A DNA stretch of 6,861 bases. Source: Methanobacteriaceae archaeon UBA349 (GTDB taxonomy: Archaea > Methanobacteriota > Methanobacteria > Methanobacteriales > Methanobacteriaceae). Positions within the stretch are counted from its first letter, which is position 1. Every line of letters begins with the position of its first letter. The notes beneath the pieces are model-generated. The model worked only from the letters and a program-made list of their open reading frames with translations, searched no databases and had not been told where the DNA came from. Both the position numbers and the translations under genes were made by a program. Positions 1 to 6,748 of the stretch are shown here, one piece after another. Where the stretch lies: the NCBI GenBank assembly GCA_002509745.1, contig DAWK01000052.1, forward strand, positions 1 through 6,861, in the 5' to 3' direction.

Positions 1-764
1 AAAAAAAAATTATGAGTCAACCTCAAAAAATATAAAAATACTATTTGACCCATTAATTTTTTGGAAAAGTCAGATTTAGAGATTTTTTTTTCTTTAAATT
101 CTTTTTTTATTTTAGAATCCTTATTAATAACTTCTTTCAAAGATTCTCGTAATTTTTTAAACAAATCATAATATTCATCAAAAAACTCTTTGGTTACATT
201 TTCAATACTGAATGCAGCTTCAATTTGGTCTAATGTAGGTTTTTTATCTTCTTCTCTAATTAAATCTAAAAATTGACTTCTACATGTGTGGTTAGGTTCA
301 TTTAATCCCACTAAATATGAAGATCGTTTTGCAGGTGTTAGTTTGGTTTTTGGTTTTATTTTTCCGTTTTCTTTTACTAGTTCATATTCCATTTTCACGA
401 ATGAAAATCGCCAGTCTTCTGGTTCATCTCCATAAAATGCAACCAATGCGGCATCTCTTTCGTTATTTTCTAAGAATTTGGCGATTAAATTTCTTTGCAT
501 GGTTCTAGCACGGTCTCTAGAACTAGTTCTTTTCAGACCTACAGCAAAAACTTGTATAAAGTTTTTAGAATCATCCATGTAAGTTCCTAAGCTATCAAAA
601 TTATCTACGAAATCAGTATATTCTTTAGGAATATAACGATTCATATCCTTTGGATTTAATCTGAAATCATTGAATAATTCTTTGATAAAGTTACCAAATT
701 TATCAATATCAAATCTTGAGAGGAATGTTTCATCTAATAATTTCACTGCAGTTTGCTTATCCAT
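1..764 (-). CDS. Eco57I/type IIG-like restriction-modification methylase, N-terminal 254 residues (cut by window edge)
   Basis: I translated this frame by hand: it is open from ATG at 764 to base 3, where the window ends, giving 254 residues. This part precedes the methyltransferase domain of large Eco57I-class fusion enzymes, which N6-methylate adenine and often also cut DNA. Family-like stretches include FAVGLKRTSSRDRART (about residues 73-88), a DWRFSFVKMEYEL segment (about 117-129), KRSSYLVG (about 148-155) and LMGQIVFLYFL (about 236-246). No SAM-binding or NPPY motif is visible; both would lie beyond the edge. The start is supported by AAAGGCGAT lying within the last codons of the helicase gene. 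The helicase stop is one base away, so the two genes are probably translationally coupled. After FLYFL the reading RLTHNFF departs from the QKKGW-type continuation I expect for this family, so an interruption near the edge is possible. Family assignment is from memory of conserved motifs. Confidence 0.75.
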   Translation of the reverse strand, partial: MDKQTAVKLLDETFLSRFDIDKFGNFIKELFNDFRLNPKDMNRYIPKEYTDFVDNFDSLGTYMDDSKNFIQVFAVGLKRTSSRDRARTMQRNLIAKFLENNERDAALVAFYGDEPEDWRFSFVKMEYELVKENGKIKPKTKLTPAKRSSYLVGLNEPNHTCRSQFLDLIREEDKKPTLDQIEAAFSIENVTKEFFDEYYDLFKKLRESLKEVINKDSKIKKEFKEKKISKSDFSKKLMGQIVFLYFLRLTHNFF

Positions 765-765
765 T

Positions 766-3700
766 TTAATCGCCTTTTAGTAGATATTCTGATAATATAA
801 CTTCTTTAGGTCCTGAGGTATCTGCTGCATTTGTCACGAAAGTTTTATTGAAATATTCAGGAGCAATACCTGATTTTAGTTTGGCTAAAATTTTTAGAGG
901 TTCTATTTCATCTTTAATATTGTTTAATAGTTTTTTCATGGTTCCTTTAGGGAGTGAACCTTCTTTTAGTAGTGTTAAAACATCTTGGATGTATTCTTCA
1001 TCATGATCTGTGAATTGTTTTGATCTTGCTATGGCCTTTAGTCGTTTAATGAGTTGGTTTTCATATCCACCGCCCCTTTTTTTAACTGGTGGTTCATCTT
1101 CAAATTGGAATATAGATGAAAATTCATTTTTGTTTAGATTTAAATATTCATAGAAATTTGGGCCTAATTTCTCTTTTTTAGTTTTTTCATCTGCGTTAAG
1201 GATTTCAGCCGCTTTGAAGAAATCTATTTCCTCAATATCAGTTCCATCATTTATGAATACCTTTCTTAATTTGCCTTTACGGAAGAATGTTAAAAGAGAA
1301 TTTTGTTCTATTTCATGATTTTTAGCTGTCCTAGATTTTTTAGGTAATCTTTTTATTTTTTCAAAAAGATTTCTATTGTTATCACGTATATCTCTTAGGA
1401 AATTAAGATATTTCAGTTCGGTATCTTCTTCCTCATCTTCGCCTGTAATTGTGCTTTTAGATGTTAATTTTACAAATAAATCATGTGATTTTATTTCTTC
1501 ATCAGTTAATAGTTTAGAATCGTTTCCTAACATTTCAATAAAAGCCGTGATTTTGGCCTCTGCAGCTTCTTTAAGGCTTATGTTTTCGTTTATTCTACTT
1601 GCTGGGAAGAAATTGTAGATGAAAATTTCATCGAATTTAGTATCTACCCGTTGTACACGTCCTACTCTCTGCATCATTCTTGTAGGATTCCAGGGAATAT
1701 CATAATTAATAACTACATTAGAACGATGTAAATTGACTCCCTGAGATAAAACATCTGTTGAAATAAGAATACGATAATCATCTGCTTTATTTCTTGATTT
1801 AGCATCAAAATTTTGAATAATAGTACTTCTTAAAGAATCAGATGAGCTCCCTGAAAAGTACATAACTTTATTGTCAAATAATGGGTTTAATTTCTTGGTG
1901 AGGTATTCTGCAGTCTCTTTAGACTCAGTAAAAACTACTATTTTACCATTAAGATTTTTATCCTGGAATAATCTTTTTATGAATTCATCTACTTTAGGGT
2001 CACTGACTACGTCTTTCCATAGGTCCTGGATTTCTTCTAAAAGTTCTAAATCATATTTAAGATCTTCTATTAAACGAGAATTAAAATCTTCTGAAGCATA
2101 CTTGCTAACCTTTTCTTCGGCAATTAGTTTTTCTATAGTTTCATCATCATCTTTTTCTAATAATTCGAAGATTTTGTTGATATCTTTACTAATGTAGACT
2201 TTTCCTTTGTTATATTCTTCAATGAATTTTTTGTAAGAAAATATAAACCGTCCAACAGATTTCTTAAATGCAAAAAAGCTGCTTTCTAATCTCTTTAAAA
2301 GTAAAATCTTCATGAATTTTCCCATGTTAGTTTGAGGAGCTTCCATGAGTTTAATTTTCTTCTTAAGATAGAGTAATGGAGTATATCTGGCATATGTGAA
2401 CTCCTCGGTTATTAATTCTAGAGTTCTGTTGAAAATGTTATCCATTTCTTCATCGAACTCATAAATGATAGGTTCTGGATCATTGACCTCTGGAAACTTT
2501 AATTCTTGCTTCTCTAAATCTTTTGCATAATATTTAATTACACTTGTACGTGTACGTCTTACCATTAGATACTGGAGAACATTTTCACGGATATCTTCAG
2601 CATTTTCCTGCACTATTCTCAAATATTCTTCTTTATCTGTCTGACGGTCTAAACCATTAAGACGCCGTTCTAGGCTCTTGAAATAGATTTCTAAGTCTCT
2701 AACCTTGGGATTAGGTAGTGTTGATTTATGAGAATTCTGGAAAAGTTTTATTTGGCTTAAAATATCCATGGGAGTGTTGTTTAATGGAGTAGCGGTAACT
2801 AAAATAACTCTTTTACCTCTACAAATCTGGAATAACTTCTCATACATTTGAGTTGATTCATTTCTAAAATCATGAGCTTCATCAATAAAGACATTTTTGT
2901 ACTGATCAGTACCATTCATTATAATCTGATCAAGTTTTCCTCTAGACTCATATTCATACTGATTTATTCCAAATTTAAAGAATACATTAGGCCATGAACC
3001 TGGATTTTTTTTATCCAAAAGAACTGGTGGGGCTATAATTAAATTTCCACCATCTAATTGCTGAGCTAATAATGCTGAAATGTATGTTTTACCTAGACCA
3101 ACTACATCAGATATGAATACTCCACCATATTCTTCTAGTTTCATTTTTGCATCCATTACAGCGTCTTTTTGGTATTTTAAATCCATAAAGTCACTTGGAA
3201 GAAACTCCTTGTACATTTCGCTTTGATCTAGATTTATTTTCTCCTTTAAATATTCATAAAGAAATTTTAAATAAAGTTCGTAAGGTGTAATTGAATCATT
3301 TAACCAGGTTTCTTTTCTAATTGTTTCAACATATTTTTCTGAAACATCTATTGAATCTTTCCATAATTCATTGAATTTTTCTAGGGAAAATTCATAATCA
3401 TTTCTATTTTTCAATTCAACATTGAATTCAAGATTATTTTTAAGGCCTGATTTTGTAAAGTTGCTTGATCCAGTGATAACGCGTCCCACGTCGCGATCAT
3501 CTTCTTTAAAACTCATAATATAAAGTTTAGCATGGATCTTTTCAGAAGGATAGACTTTTATTTCCAGTTTTCCAGATCTTAACCATTCAATAAACTTTTC
3601 AATGCCTTCCTCAACTCTAAAAGAGTCTTCAGATATCTCCATTTCTTTAGCTATTTCATTAGAAAAGTCATTTTTGGTTTCTTTATGTGAAAGTCGTATA

Positions 3701-3930
3701 TTATTTCGTGATTCTTCAATAATGTCAAAAGTATTCCTATCTGTACTTATACCGATTAAAACTCTGATTTTTTCAGTATTTTCAAGTGATTTATAGATAG
3801 AATGAAATCCACTTGTGTAAAAATAACCTACAAGAACATCAAAAAACTGTGTATCTTTAATAAGCGTATTGAACCGTTCAGAAAGCGTGTTTTCATCTTC
3901 GTTTGTAATAAAAGTAAGATCATTTACCAC
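766..3930 (-). CDS. PLD-domain SNF2-family DNA helicase/translocase (1054 aa)
   Basis: This is a large fusion of an N-terminal phospholipase D-like nuclease domain and a superfamily 2 SNF2-type ATPase. In the PLD part, HAK (H133, K135) and GSSNFT (154-159) form one HKD-like motif; the Asp usual four residues after the Lys is absent. The helicase part shows a YQ pair (253-254), Walker A DVVGLGKT (275-282), DEAH box (350-353), TATPLNN (379-385), motif V DVLSQGVNL (726-734) and motif VI QRVGRVQRV (754-762). The long C-terminal region (about 800-1054) is charged and not assigned. Such proteins are known beside restriction-modification methylases, where ATP-driven movement on DNA is expected to help recognition or cleavage. 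The frame is open to TTG at 3942, but GTG at 3930 sits just downstream of a good GGGTGAT ribosome site and is preferred; residue numbers count from it. DISARM's SNF2 protein (DrmD) is a looser comparison. Confidence 0.93.
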   Translation of the reverse strand: MVNDLTFITNEDENTLSERFNTLIKDTQFFDVLVGYFYTSGFHSIYKSLENTEKIRVLIGISTDRNTFDIIEESRNNIRLSHKETKNDFSNEIAKEMEISEDSFRVEEGIEKFIEWLRSGKLEIKVYPSEKIHAKLYIMSFKEDDRDVGRVITGSSNFTKSGLKNNLEFNVELKNRNDYEFSLEKFNELWKDSIDVSEKYVETIRKETWLNDSITPYELYLKFLYEYLKEKINLDQSEMYKEFLPSDFMDLKYQKDAVMDAKMKLEEYGGVFISDVVGLGKTYISALLAQQLDGGNLIIAPPVLLDKKNPGSWPNVFFKFGINQYEYESRGKLDQIIMNGTDQYKNVFIDEAHDFRNESTQMYEKLFQICRGKRVILVTATPLNNTPMDILSQIKLFQNSHKSTLPNPKVRDLEIYFKSLERRLNGLDRQTDKEEYLRIVQENAEDIRENVLQYLMVRRTRTSVIKYYAKDLEKQELKFPEVNDPEPIIYEFDEEMDNIFNRTLELITEEFTYARYTPLLYLKKKIKLMEAPQTNMGKFMKILLLKRLESSFFAFKKSVGRFIFSYKKFIEEYNKGKVYISKDINKIFELLEKDDDETIEKLIAEEKVSKYASEDFNSRLIEDLKYDLELLEEIQDLWKDVVSDPKVDEFIKRLFQDKNLNGKIVVFTESKETAEYLTKKLNPLFDNKVMYFSGSSSDSLRSTIIQNFDAKSRNKADDYRILISTDVLSQGVNLHRSNVVINYDIPWNPTRMMQRVGRVQRVDTKFDEIFIYNFFPASRINENISLKEAAEAKITAFIEMLGNDSKLLTDEEIKSHDLFVKLTSKSTITGEDEEEDTELKYLNFLRDIRDNNRNLFEKIKRLPKKSRTAKNHEIEQNSLLTFFRKGKLRKVFINDGTDIEEIDFFKAAEILNADEKTKKEKLGPNFYEYLNLNKNEFSSIFQFEDEPPVKKRGGGYENQLIKRLKAIARSKQFTDHDEEYIQDVLTLLKEGSLPKGTMKKLLNNIKDEIEPLKILAKLKSGIAPEYFNKTFVTNAADTSGPKEVILSEYLLKGD

Positions 3931-3933
3931 ATA

Positions 3934-3940
3934 ATCACCC
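3934..3940 (-). promoter_or_regulatory. Ribosome-binding site deciding the helicase start
   Basis: GGGTGAT on the minus strand matches the archaeal GGAGGTGAT-type Shine-Dalgarno sequence and lies three bases before GTG at 3930. The upstream alternative, TTG at 3942, has no such site before it and would itself overlap this motif. This favours the GTG start. Confidence 0.55.
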
Positions 3941-3961
3941 AAAATATTAGTACTATTAGAA

Positions 3962-4978
3962 TTATTCTTCCTCGATTACTAGAGCCCATATCCTTTTTAA
4001 AGGTAATTCAGCTTGTAAAGAGTCGGATAAGTTATCATAATTTTTTAAAATCGCTTTTATAAGGTCATCAGAGTCCCATAGTCTTACATTGAAGAAACTT
4101 AGCCTTGCTTCTTCTATTACTGCTCTGGTGAACCCTCCCCATGATACTAGTAATCCTCTTTCGGCTCCGAATTTATTCATTGTTCCTTGAAGGCCTCGAA
4201 GAACTGTTACGTCTGATGAAGATTGTGATGATTTTACTTGCACACATATTCTGGGTTCACCGAATCCCATTGGTTCTTTTCCAGCAAGTATATCTACTCC
4301 ACCATCAGGCCCTGGTTTAGAGTTTTCAGTTACATAACCTTGTGCTTGTAAAACTGCTTCTACTAATCTTGAAAGGTCATGTCCTTTGAATTTTCTTTTT
4401 ACTAAGTCAACTATCTGATCCCTGGCAACAGTTTCAATATCAATCTCTTCTTCTTCATCGTATTCAATAATATTCTCATTTATTTCAGGTTTTTGATCTA
4501 ATCGCCCAGATAAAATCTTTTTAATCCTATTTTCAGCATCGTTTCGTTTTATTTGACATACAGTCATGAATGCCCCAAGAGAATATAAAAGGTCTTGTTC
4601 AAATGCAGTTCGTGGAATATCTGTTTTGATCCATTTTACTGGCCTAGTATGGAAAGTAATGTTAGATAAATCTTTTCGATATTGGTATGGGCCTGTTATT
4701 TCACCTATAGCTATAGATGCACTAAATTTAGATGGTAATATTACTAAGTCGCCTTCTTTCATCCTTTTTAAGAAAGTCCATATTTGACCTGCTTCATTTA
4801 CCACAGCCATTTTTTTCTTATCCGGATATATTCTTCCCATAAGAGATTTTAATTCATCTCTAGACTCTATTTTAGATACATCAGGTAAATCTAACCACCC
4901 GATAGCAGTTATATTATTTTGAATAGATTCCTCTTCTCTTTCCCCGTTTCTACCTGCGCGAACTAACCAAACACTCAT
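3962..4978 (-). CDS. Mrr-type restriction endonuclease with N-terminal PUA/EVE-like domain (338 aa)
   Basis: The C-terminal half is an Mrr-like PD-(D/E)xK nuclease. E207 lies in the leading helix, GPDGGVDI (223-230) supplies the catalytic D229, and CVQVKSS (245-251) supplies the Q-x-K form of the active site (Q247, K249). A following LRGLQG segment (260-265) and GLLVSWGGFT (275-284) are also typical of Mrr_cat. Residues 1-about 120 (WLVRAGRNGE near the start, MKEGDLVILPSK at 73-84, then IAIGEI) look like a PUA/EVE-type fold, a group that includes readers of modified bases. An acidic linker (172-182) separates the domains. Mrr proteins cut DNA carrying foreign or modified bases, so this is probably the nuclease of the operon. 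ATG at 4978 is preceded by AGAGGT with seven-base spacing. That site overlaps the TAG of the glycosylase gene 11 bases upstream, implying cotranscription. The nuclease call is firm; the N-terminal fold is inferred from sequence pattern. Confidence 0.9.
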   Translation of the reverse strand: MSVWLVRAGRNGEREEESIQNNITAIGWLDLPDVSKIESRDELKSLMGRIYPDKKKMAVVNEAGQIWTFLKRMKEGDLVILPSKFSASIAIGEITGPYQYRKDLSNITFHTRPVKWIKTDIPRTAFEQDLLYSLGAFMTVCQIKRNDAENRIKKILSGRLDQKPEINENIIEYDEEEEIDIETVARDQIVDLVKRKFKGHDLSRLVEAVLQAQGYVTENSKPGPDGGVDILAGKEPMGFGEPRICVQVKSSQSSSDVTVLRGLQGTMNKFGAERGLLVSWGGFTRAVIEEARLSFFNVRLWDSDDLIKAILKNYDNLSDSLQAELPLKRIWALVIEEE

Positions 4979-4984
4979 TATAAA

Positions 4985-4993
4985 AACCTCTAA
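4985..4993 (-). promoter_or_regulatory. Ribosome-binding site of the Mrr-type nuclease, overlapping the glycosylase stop codon
   Basis: TTAGAGGTT on the minus strand contains both the TAG stop of the glycosylase gene (4992-4990) and the AGAGGT core that serves ATG at 4978. The shared bases suggest coupled translation of the two genes. Confidence 0.6.
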
Positions 4994-5766
4994 AAATTAC
5001 AATATTCTTTTATTCCACATTCATCACATTTAGGATTTCTTTCCAGACAAATACCATCATCTAAGCCGAGTTCTATATCTTCCCCTTTTTGACCATATTT
5101 AACAAAACAGATATCTATGTACCTAATTGGAAGTTCTGTTGCATTGCTAAACTTTTGACCTTGTAGAACTGTTTTTAGTATTTGTTTTTCATCTTCAATT
5201 AATCCTAATCGTTTGAAAATTCTCGCAATAACTCTATCTGGTTTTAAAACTGGTAATCCAATATCTGTCATAAAGTGATAGGACGTTATTTCACCAAAAT
5301 AATTAAATTTGTATTGTATCTCTTCTTTAAAAAGTAATAAATTCTCCAATGATTCATAAGGGTTAAAATAATCGATATAATCTTTAAAAGAGCCATATTG
5401 GGAAATAATTTCTTTAAAAACAATAGCATTATTAATGCAGGCTTTGATTTTATTTTTATTCCGGATCATATACGGATCTTTCATCATTTCTTCAATTTTT
5501 GCCGAGTTATATGAACTAACTTCTTCAAAATCAGAGAAATAATGATTAATATTTCCTTTCTTTTTTTCTACAACACTGGCCTTAAATCCAGAATAAAACA
5601 CTACTGGGAAAATTAAATTATAATATTTATCATCAGTTAGATTTCGGCCTTCATAATGTTTAAATTGACCATAGACATCATTAAATTCTCTATCTGAAAA
5701 ACTAGTCTTTTCTTTTAGAGCATTTTCTAAATTAAAAAAAATATCTTTATAATCTATTTTCATCAT
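4990..5766 (-). CDS. HhH-GPD DNA glycosylase with [4Fe-4S] loop, Tag/EndoIII-related (258 aa)
   Basis: The protein should remove damaged, mismatched or modified bases from DNA. The N-terminal half resembles 3-methyladenine glycosylase I: MIRNKNKIKACINNA (about 100-114) followed by YGSFKDYI (124-131) is close to the Tag family pattern. The middle has a helix-hairpin-helix-like segment, FNYFGEITSYHF (154-165), followed by LKPDRVIARIF (174-184), where D177 matches the catalytic Asp of EndoIII-type enzymes. No Lys is seen at the EndoIII lyase position (Ile instead), which points to a monofunctional glycosylase. The last residues hold C240-X6-C247-X2-C250-X5-C256, exactly the EndoIII/MutY iron-sulfur spacing. 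By my alignment the E. coli Tag base-contact residues Glu38 and Trp46 are Val and Ala here, so the substrate is probably not 3-methyladenine. ATG at 5766 is chosen; TTG at 5772 and ATG at 5763 are alternatives. It is the first gene of the four-gene cluster. Confidence 0.85.
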   Translation of the reverse strand: MMKIDYKDIFFNLENALKEKTSFSDREFNDVYGQFKHYEGRNLTDDKYYNLIFPVVFYSGFKASVVEKKKGNINHYFSDFEEVSSYNSAKIEEMMKDPYMIRNKNKIKACINNAIVFKEIISQYGSFKDYIDYFNPYESLENLLLFKEEIQYKFNYFGEITSYHFMTDIGLPVLKPDRVIARIFKRLGLIEDEKQILKTVLQGQKFSNATELPIRYIDICFVKYGQKGEDIELGLDDGICLERNPKCDECGIKEYCNF

Positions 5767-5772
5767 CCCCAA

Positions 5773-5906
5773 TTGAAATTTAAGTTATTATTCGCCATAA
5801 TATTGCATTATTTAGTTCTTTTTAAGAAGATTATCCTGCAGTTCATTATATAATACTTGTTGATATTTGCACATACTATATTAAATTATTTAAATAAATA
5901 GAAGAT
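5773..5906 (-). promoter_or_regulatory. AT-rich leader with likely promoter for the four-gene operon
   Basis: This non-coding stretch precedes the glycosylase gene. The best archaeal TATA-box candidate is TATTATATAATG on the minus strand (5855-5844), which includes the perfect palindrome ATTATATAAT. A start of transcription about 25 bases downstream would leave a leader of roughly 50 bases. A second AT-rich candidate, with the palindrome TTATTTAAATAA, lies at 5886-5897. In DNA this AT-rich such matches arise easily, so neither is certain. I see no RNA gene or riboswitch-like structure here. Confidence 0.35.
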
Positions 5907-6149
5907 TTAATCGGAATTTTTCATTAAATTCTTGAAAAACACTAGTTGTTCCAGGTGATCTCTTGATTCTTTACCTGATTCTCCGTACTAATCTGCAATA
6001 GTATCTTTCAATTTAGGATCCAGTTTTATTCTCATACATAATTATTTATTAATAACAAATGGCATCTTAGAAAGTGAGGTCCTATTTATCCCACGATTTA
6101 TATTGCCACAGGGCACAACAAAAATAGTTTTTTTCATTCCAATCATCAT
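5907..6149 (-). pseudogene. Probable decayed small gene: one reading frame broken by two stops
   Basis: Reading the minus strand from ATG at 6149 gives 35 codons up to TAA at 6044-6042. Two codons later in the same frame ATG at 6035 opens a second piece, beginning MRIKLDPKLKDTIAD, then a TAG at 5990-5988, then a charged, protein-like stretch beginning YGESGKESRDHLEQL that ends at TAA 5909-5907. The frame therefore stays the same across both stops, which suggests remains of a gene of about 80 codons, or a short ORF followed by a separate broken one. I do not recognise the protein. The second piece is lysine- and acid-rich, as in small regulators or antitoxins, but no ribbon-helix-helix pattern is clear. 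Chance in-frame reading is a real alternative. Confidence 0.3.
6042..6149 (-). CDS. Possible 35-residue ORF overlapping the end of the 173-residue gene
   Basis: The ATG (6149-6147) overlaps the TGA stop (6148-6146) of the upstream gene in an ATGA arrangement often used for coupled translation. The predicted product, starting MMIGMKKTIFVVPCGN and ending PFVINK, matches nothing I know and has no ribosome-binding site in front. The coupling geometry is the only positive sign. It may equally be the front of the decayed frame described for 5907-6149, or non-coding. Confidence 0.2.
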   Translation of the reverse strand: MMIGMKKTIFVVPCGNINRGINRTSLSKMPFVINK

Positions 6150-6667
6150 TTATCAATTAAAAACTTATTTAAAACATCACTAAAATCAGAATCAACACAG
6201 ATCTCAAAATCACTCAAGGCAGAATATTCAACACCTAAACTAAAAATTCCTTTAAATTTTTCATTCAAATCATTAATTTGATTTCTTTTTTTCTCAGATT
6301 GATCTGGAACAACCACAATTAATGGAAACTTATCAATAAGTTCATATTCTTTATCCTTACCATTATTATAATTCAGTTTAATTTTTCTAGATATCATATA
6401 AACTGGAATAGGGCCAGCCATATCTTTGGGTGGCGTAGGCCCTTTAGTTATTATTTCAACAGCTAAAATAGGTTTTTGATTTTCAAAGATCATTATACTT
6501 CCATTGCCTATTCTGAATCGGGATTTTTCACCTTGAAATAAATCAGGTTCATTGAACAGAACAATATTATTTAACCCATTTTTTCCTTTTACAAAAATAT
6601 CATAATCAAGATTTAAACTTTCAATTTCACGATTTATTTTTTCTATTAACTTTTCACCAGTTGCCAT
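6146..6667 (-). CDS. Uncharacterised 173-residue protein, possibly with a nuclease-like fold
   Basis: I do not recognise this family. The sequence is soluble, with no signal peptide or membrane segment. It opens with a likely helix (about 3-18). A central core then has two neighbouring hydrophobic strands, GSIMIFE (56-62) and PILAVEIITKG (66-76), followed by TPPKDMAGPIPVYMISRKI (78-96) and a buried strand PLIVVVPDQ ending a loop region. The paired strands with E71 followed by K75 recall the core of PD-(D/E)xK nucleases, but the usual Asp before the first strand is replaced (GS rather than PD) and the E-x-K spacing is not kept, so this is only a hint. ATG at 6667 has AAGGGA five bases upstream, a good start. 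The gene diverges from the McrB-like gene on the right and lies 380 bases before the glycosylase operon, so it may belong to either neighbour or to neither. Confidence 0.75.
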   Translation of the reverse strand: MATGEKLIEKINREIESLNLDYDIFVKGKNGLNNIVLFNEPDLFQGEKSRFRIGNGSIMIFENQKPILAVEIITKGPTPPKDMAGPIPVYMISRKIKLNYNNGKDKEYELIDKFPLIVVVPDQSEKKRNQINDLNEKFKGIFSLGVEYSALSDFEICVDSDFSDVLNKFLIDK

Positions 6668-6748
6668 AACAATCCCTTATTAATTCTATGTTCTTATCAT
6701 AAAAAATTTTAACTAGTTCAGTAAAATACAAAAATTAGAATAGGGGGA
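6668..6748. promoter_or_regulatory. Divergent intergenic region with promoters for both flanking genes
   Basis: Eighty-one bases separate the starts of two genes pointing away from each other, so both promoters should lie here. AAGGGA at 6678-6673 (minus strand) is the ribosome site of the 173-residue gene, and AGGGGGA at 6742-6748 precedes the plus-strand gene. The tract TCATAAAAAATTTTA around 6698-6711 is AT-rich on both strands and could hold TATA elements in either direction. AACTAGTT at 6711-6718 is a perfect 8-base palindrome near the middle, too short to call an operator. Confidence 0.4.

Noticed and set aside
317..508. Plus-strand open frame of 63 codons opposite the methylase gene
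   Set aside because: It is hydrophobic and has no ribosome site; the minus-strand frame here carries recognisable family motifs, so this is a shadow.
1376..2197. Two plus-strand open frames (1376-1618 and 1871-2197) opposite the helicase
   Set aside because: Serine-rich translations typical of the antisense of an acidic and lysine-rich coding sequence; the helicase motifs run through the same bases.
3602..4062. Plus-strand open frames at 3602-3796 and 3802-4062
   Set aside because: They lie opposite the PLD domain and the end of the Mrr gene, with no recognisable protein and no start signals.
4566..4787. Plus-strand open frame of 73 codons opposite the Mrr N-terminal domain
   Set aside because: Low-plausibility translation with no ribosome site; the minus strand encodes a coherent domain.
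5917..5939. Hairpin TTTTTCA-loop-TGAAAAA (7-base stem, 9-base loop) as a terminator
   Set aside because: The stem is almost entirely A:T and overlaps the decayed reading frame; such repeats are common by chance in DNA of this composition, and no strong T-run follows on the minus strand.
5988..5990. In-frame TAG read as pyrrolysine in a methanogen gene
   Set aside because: Pyrrolysine use is not expected in the suspected Methanobacteriales background, and a second in-frame stop (TAA) lies in the same frame, so decay is the simpler reading.
6042..6149. Resemblance of KKTIFVVPCGNINR to the low-molecular-weight phosphatase start (FVCxGNxCRS)
   Set aside because: The catalytic Cys and Ser pattern is not kept, and the frame stops after 35 codons.
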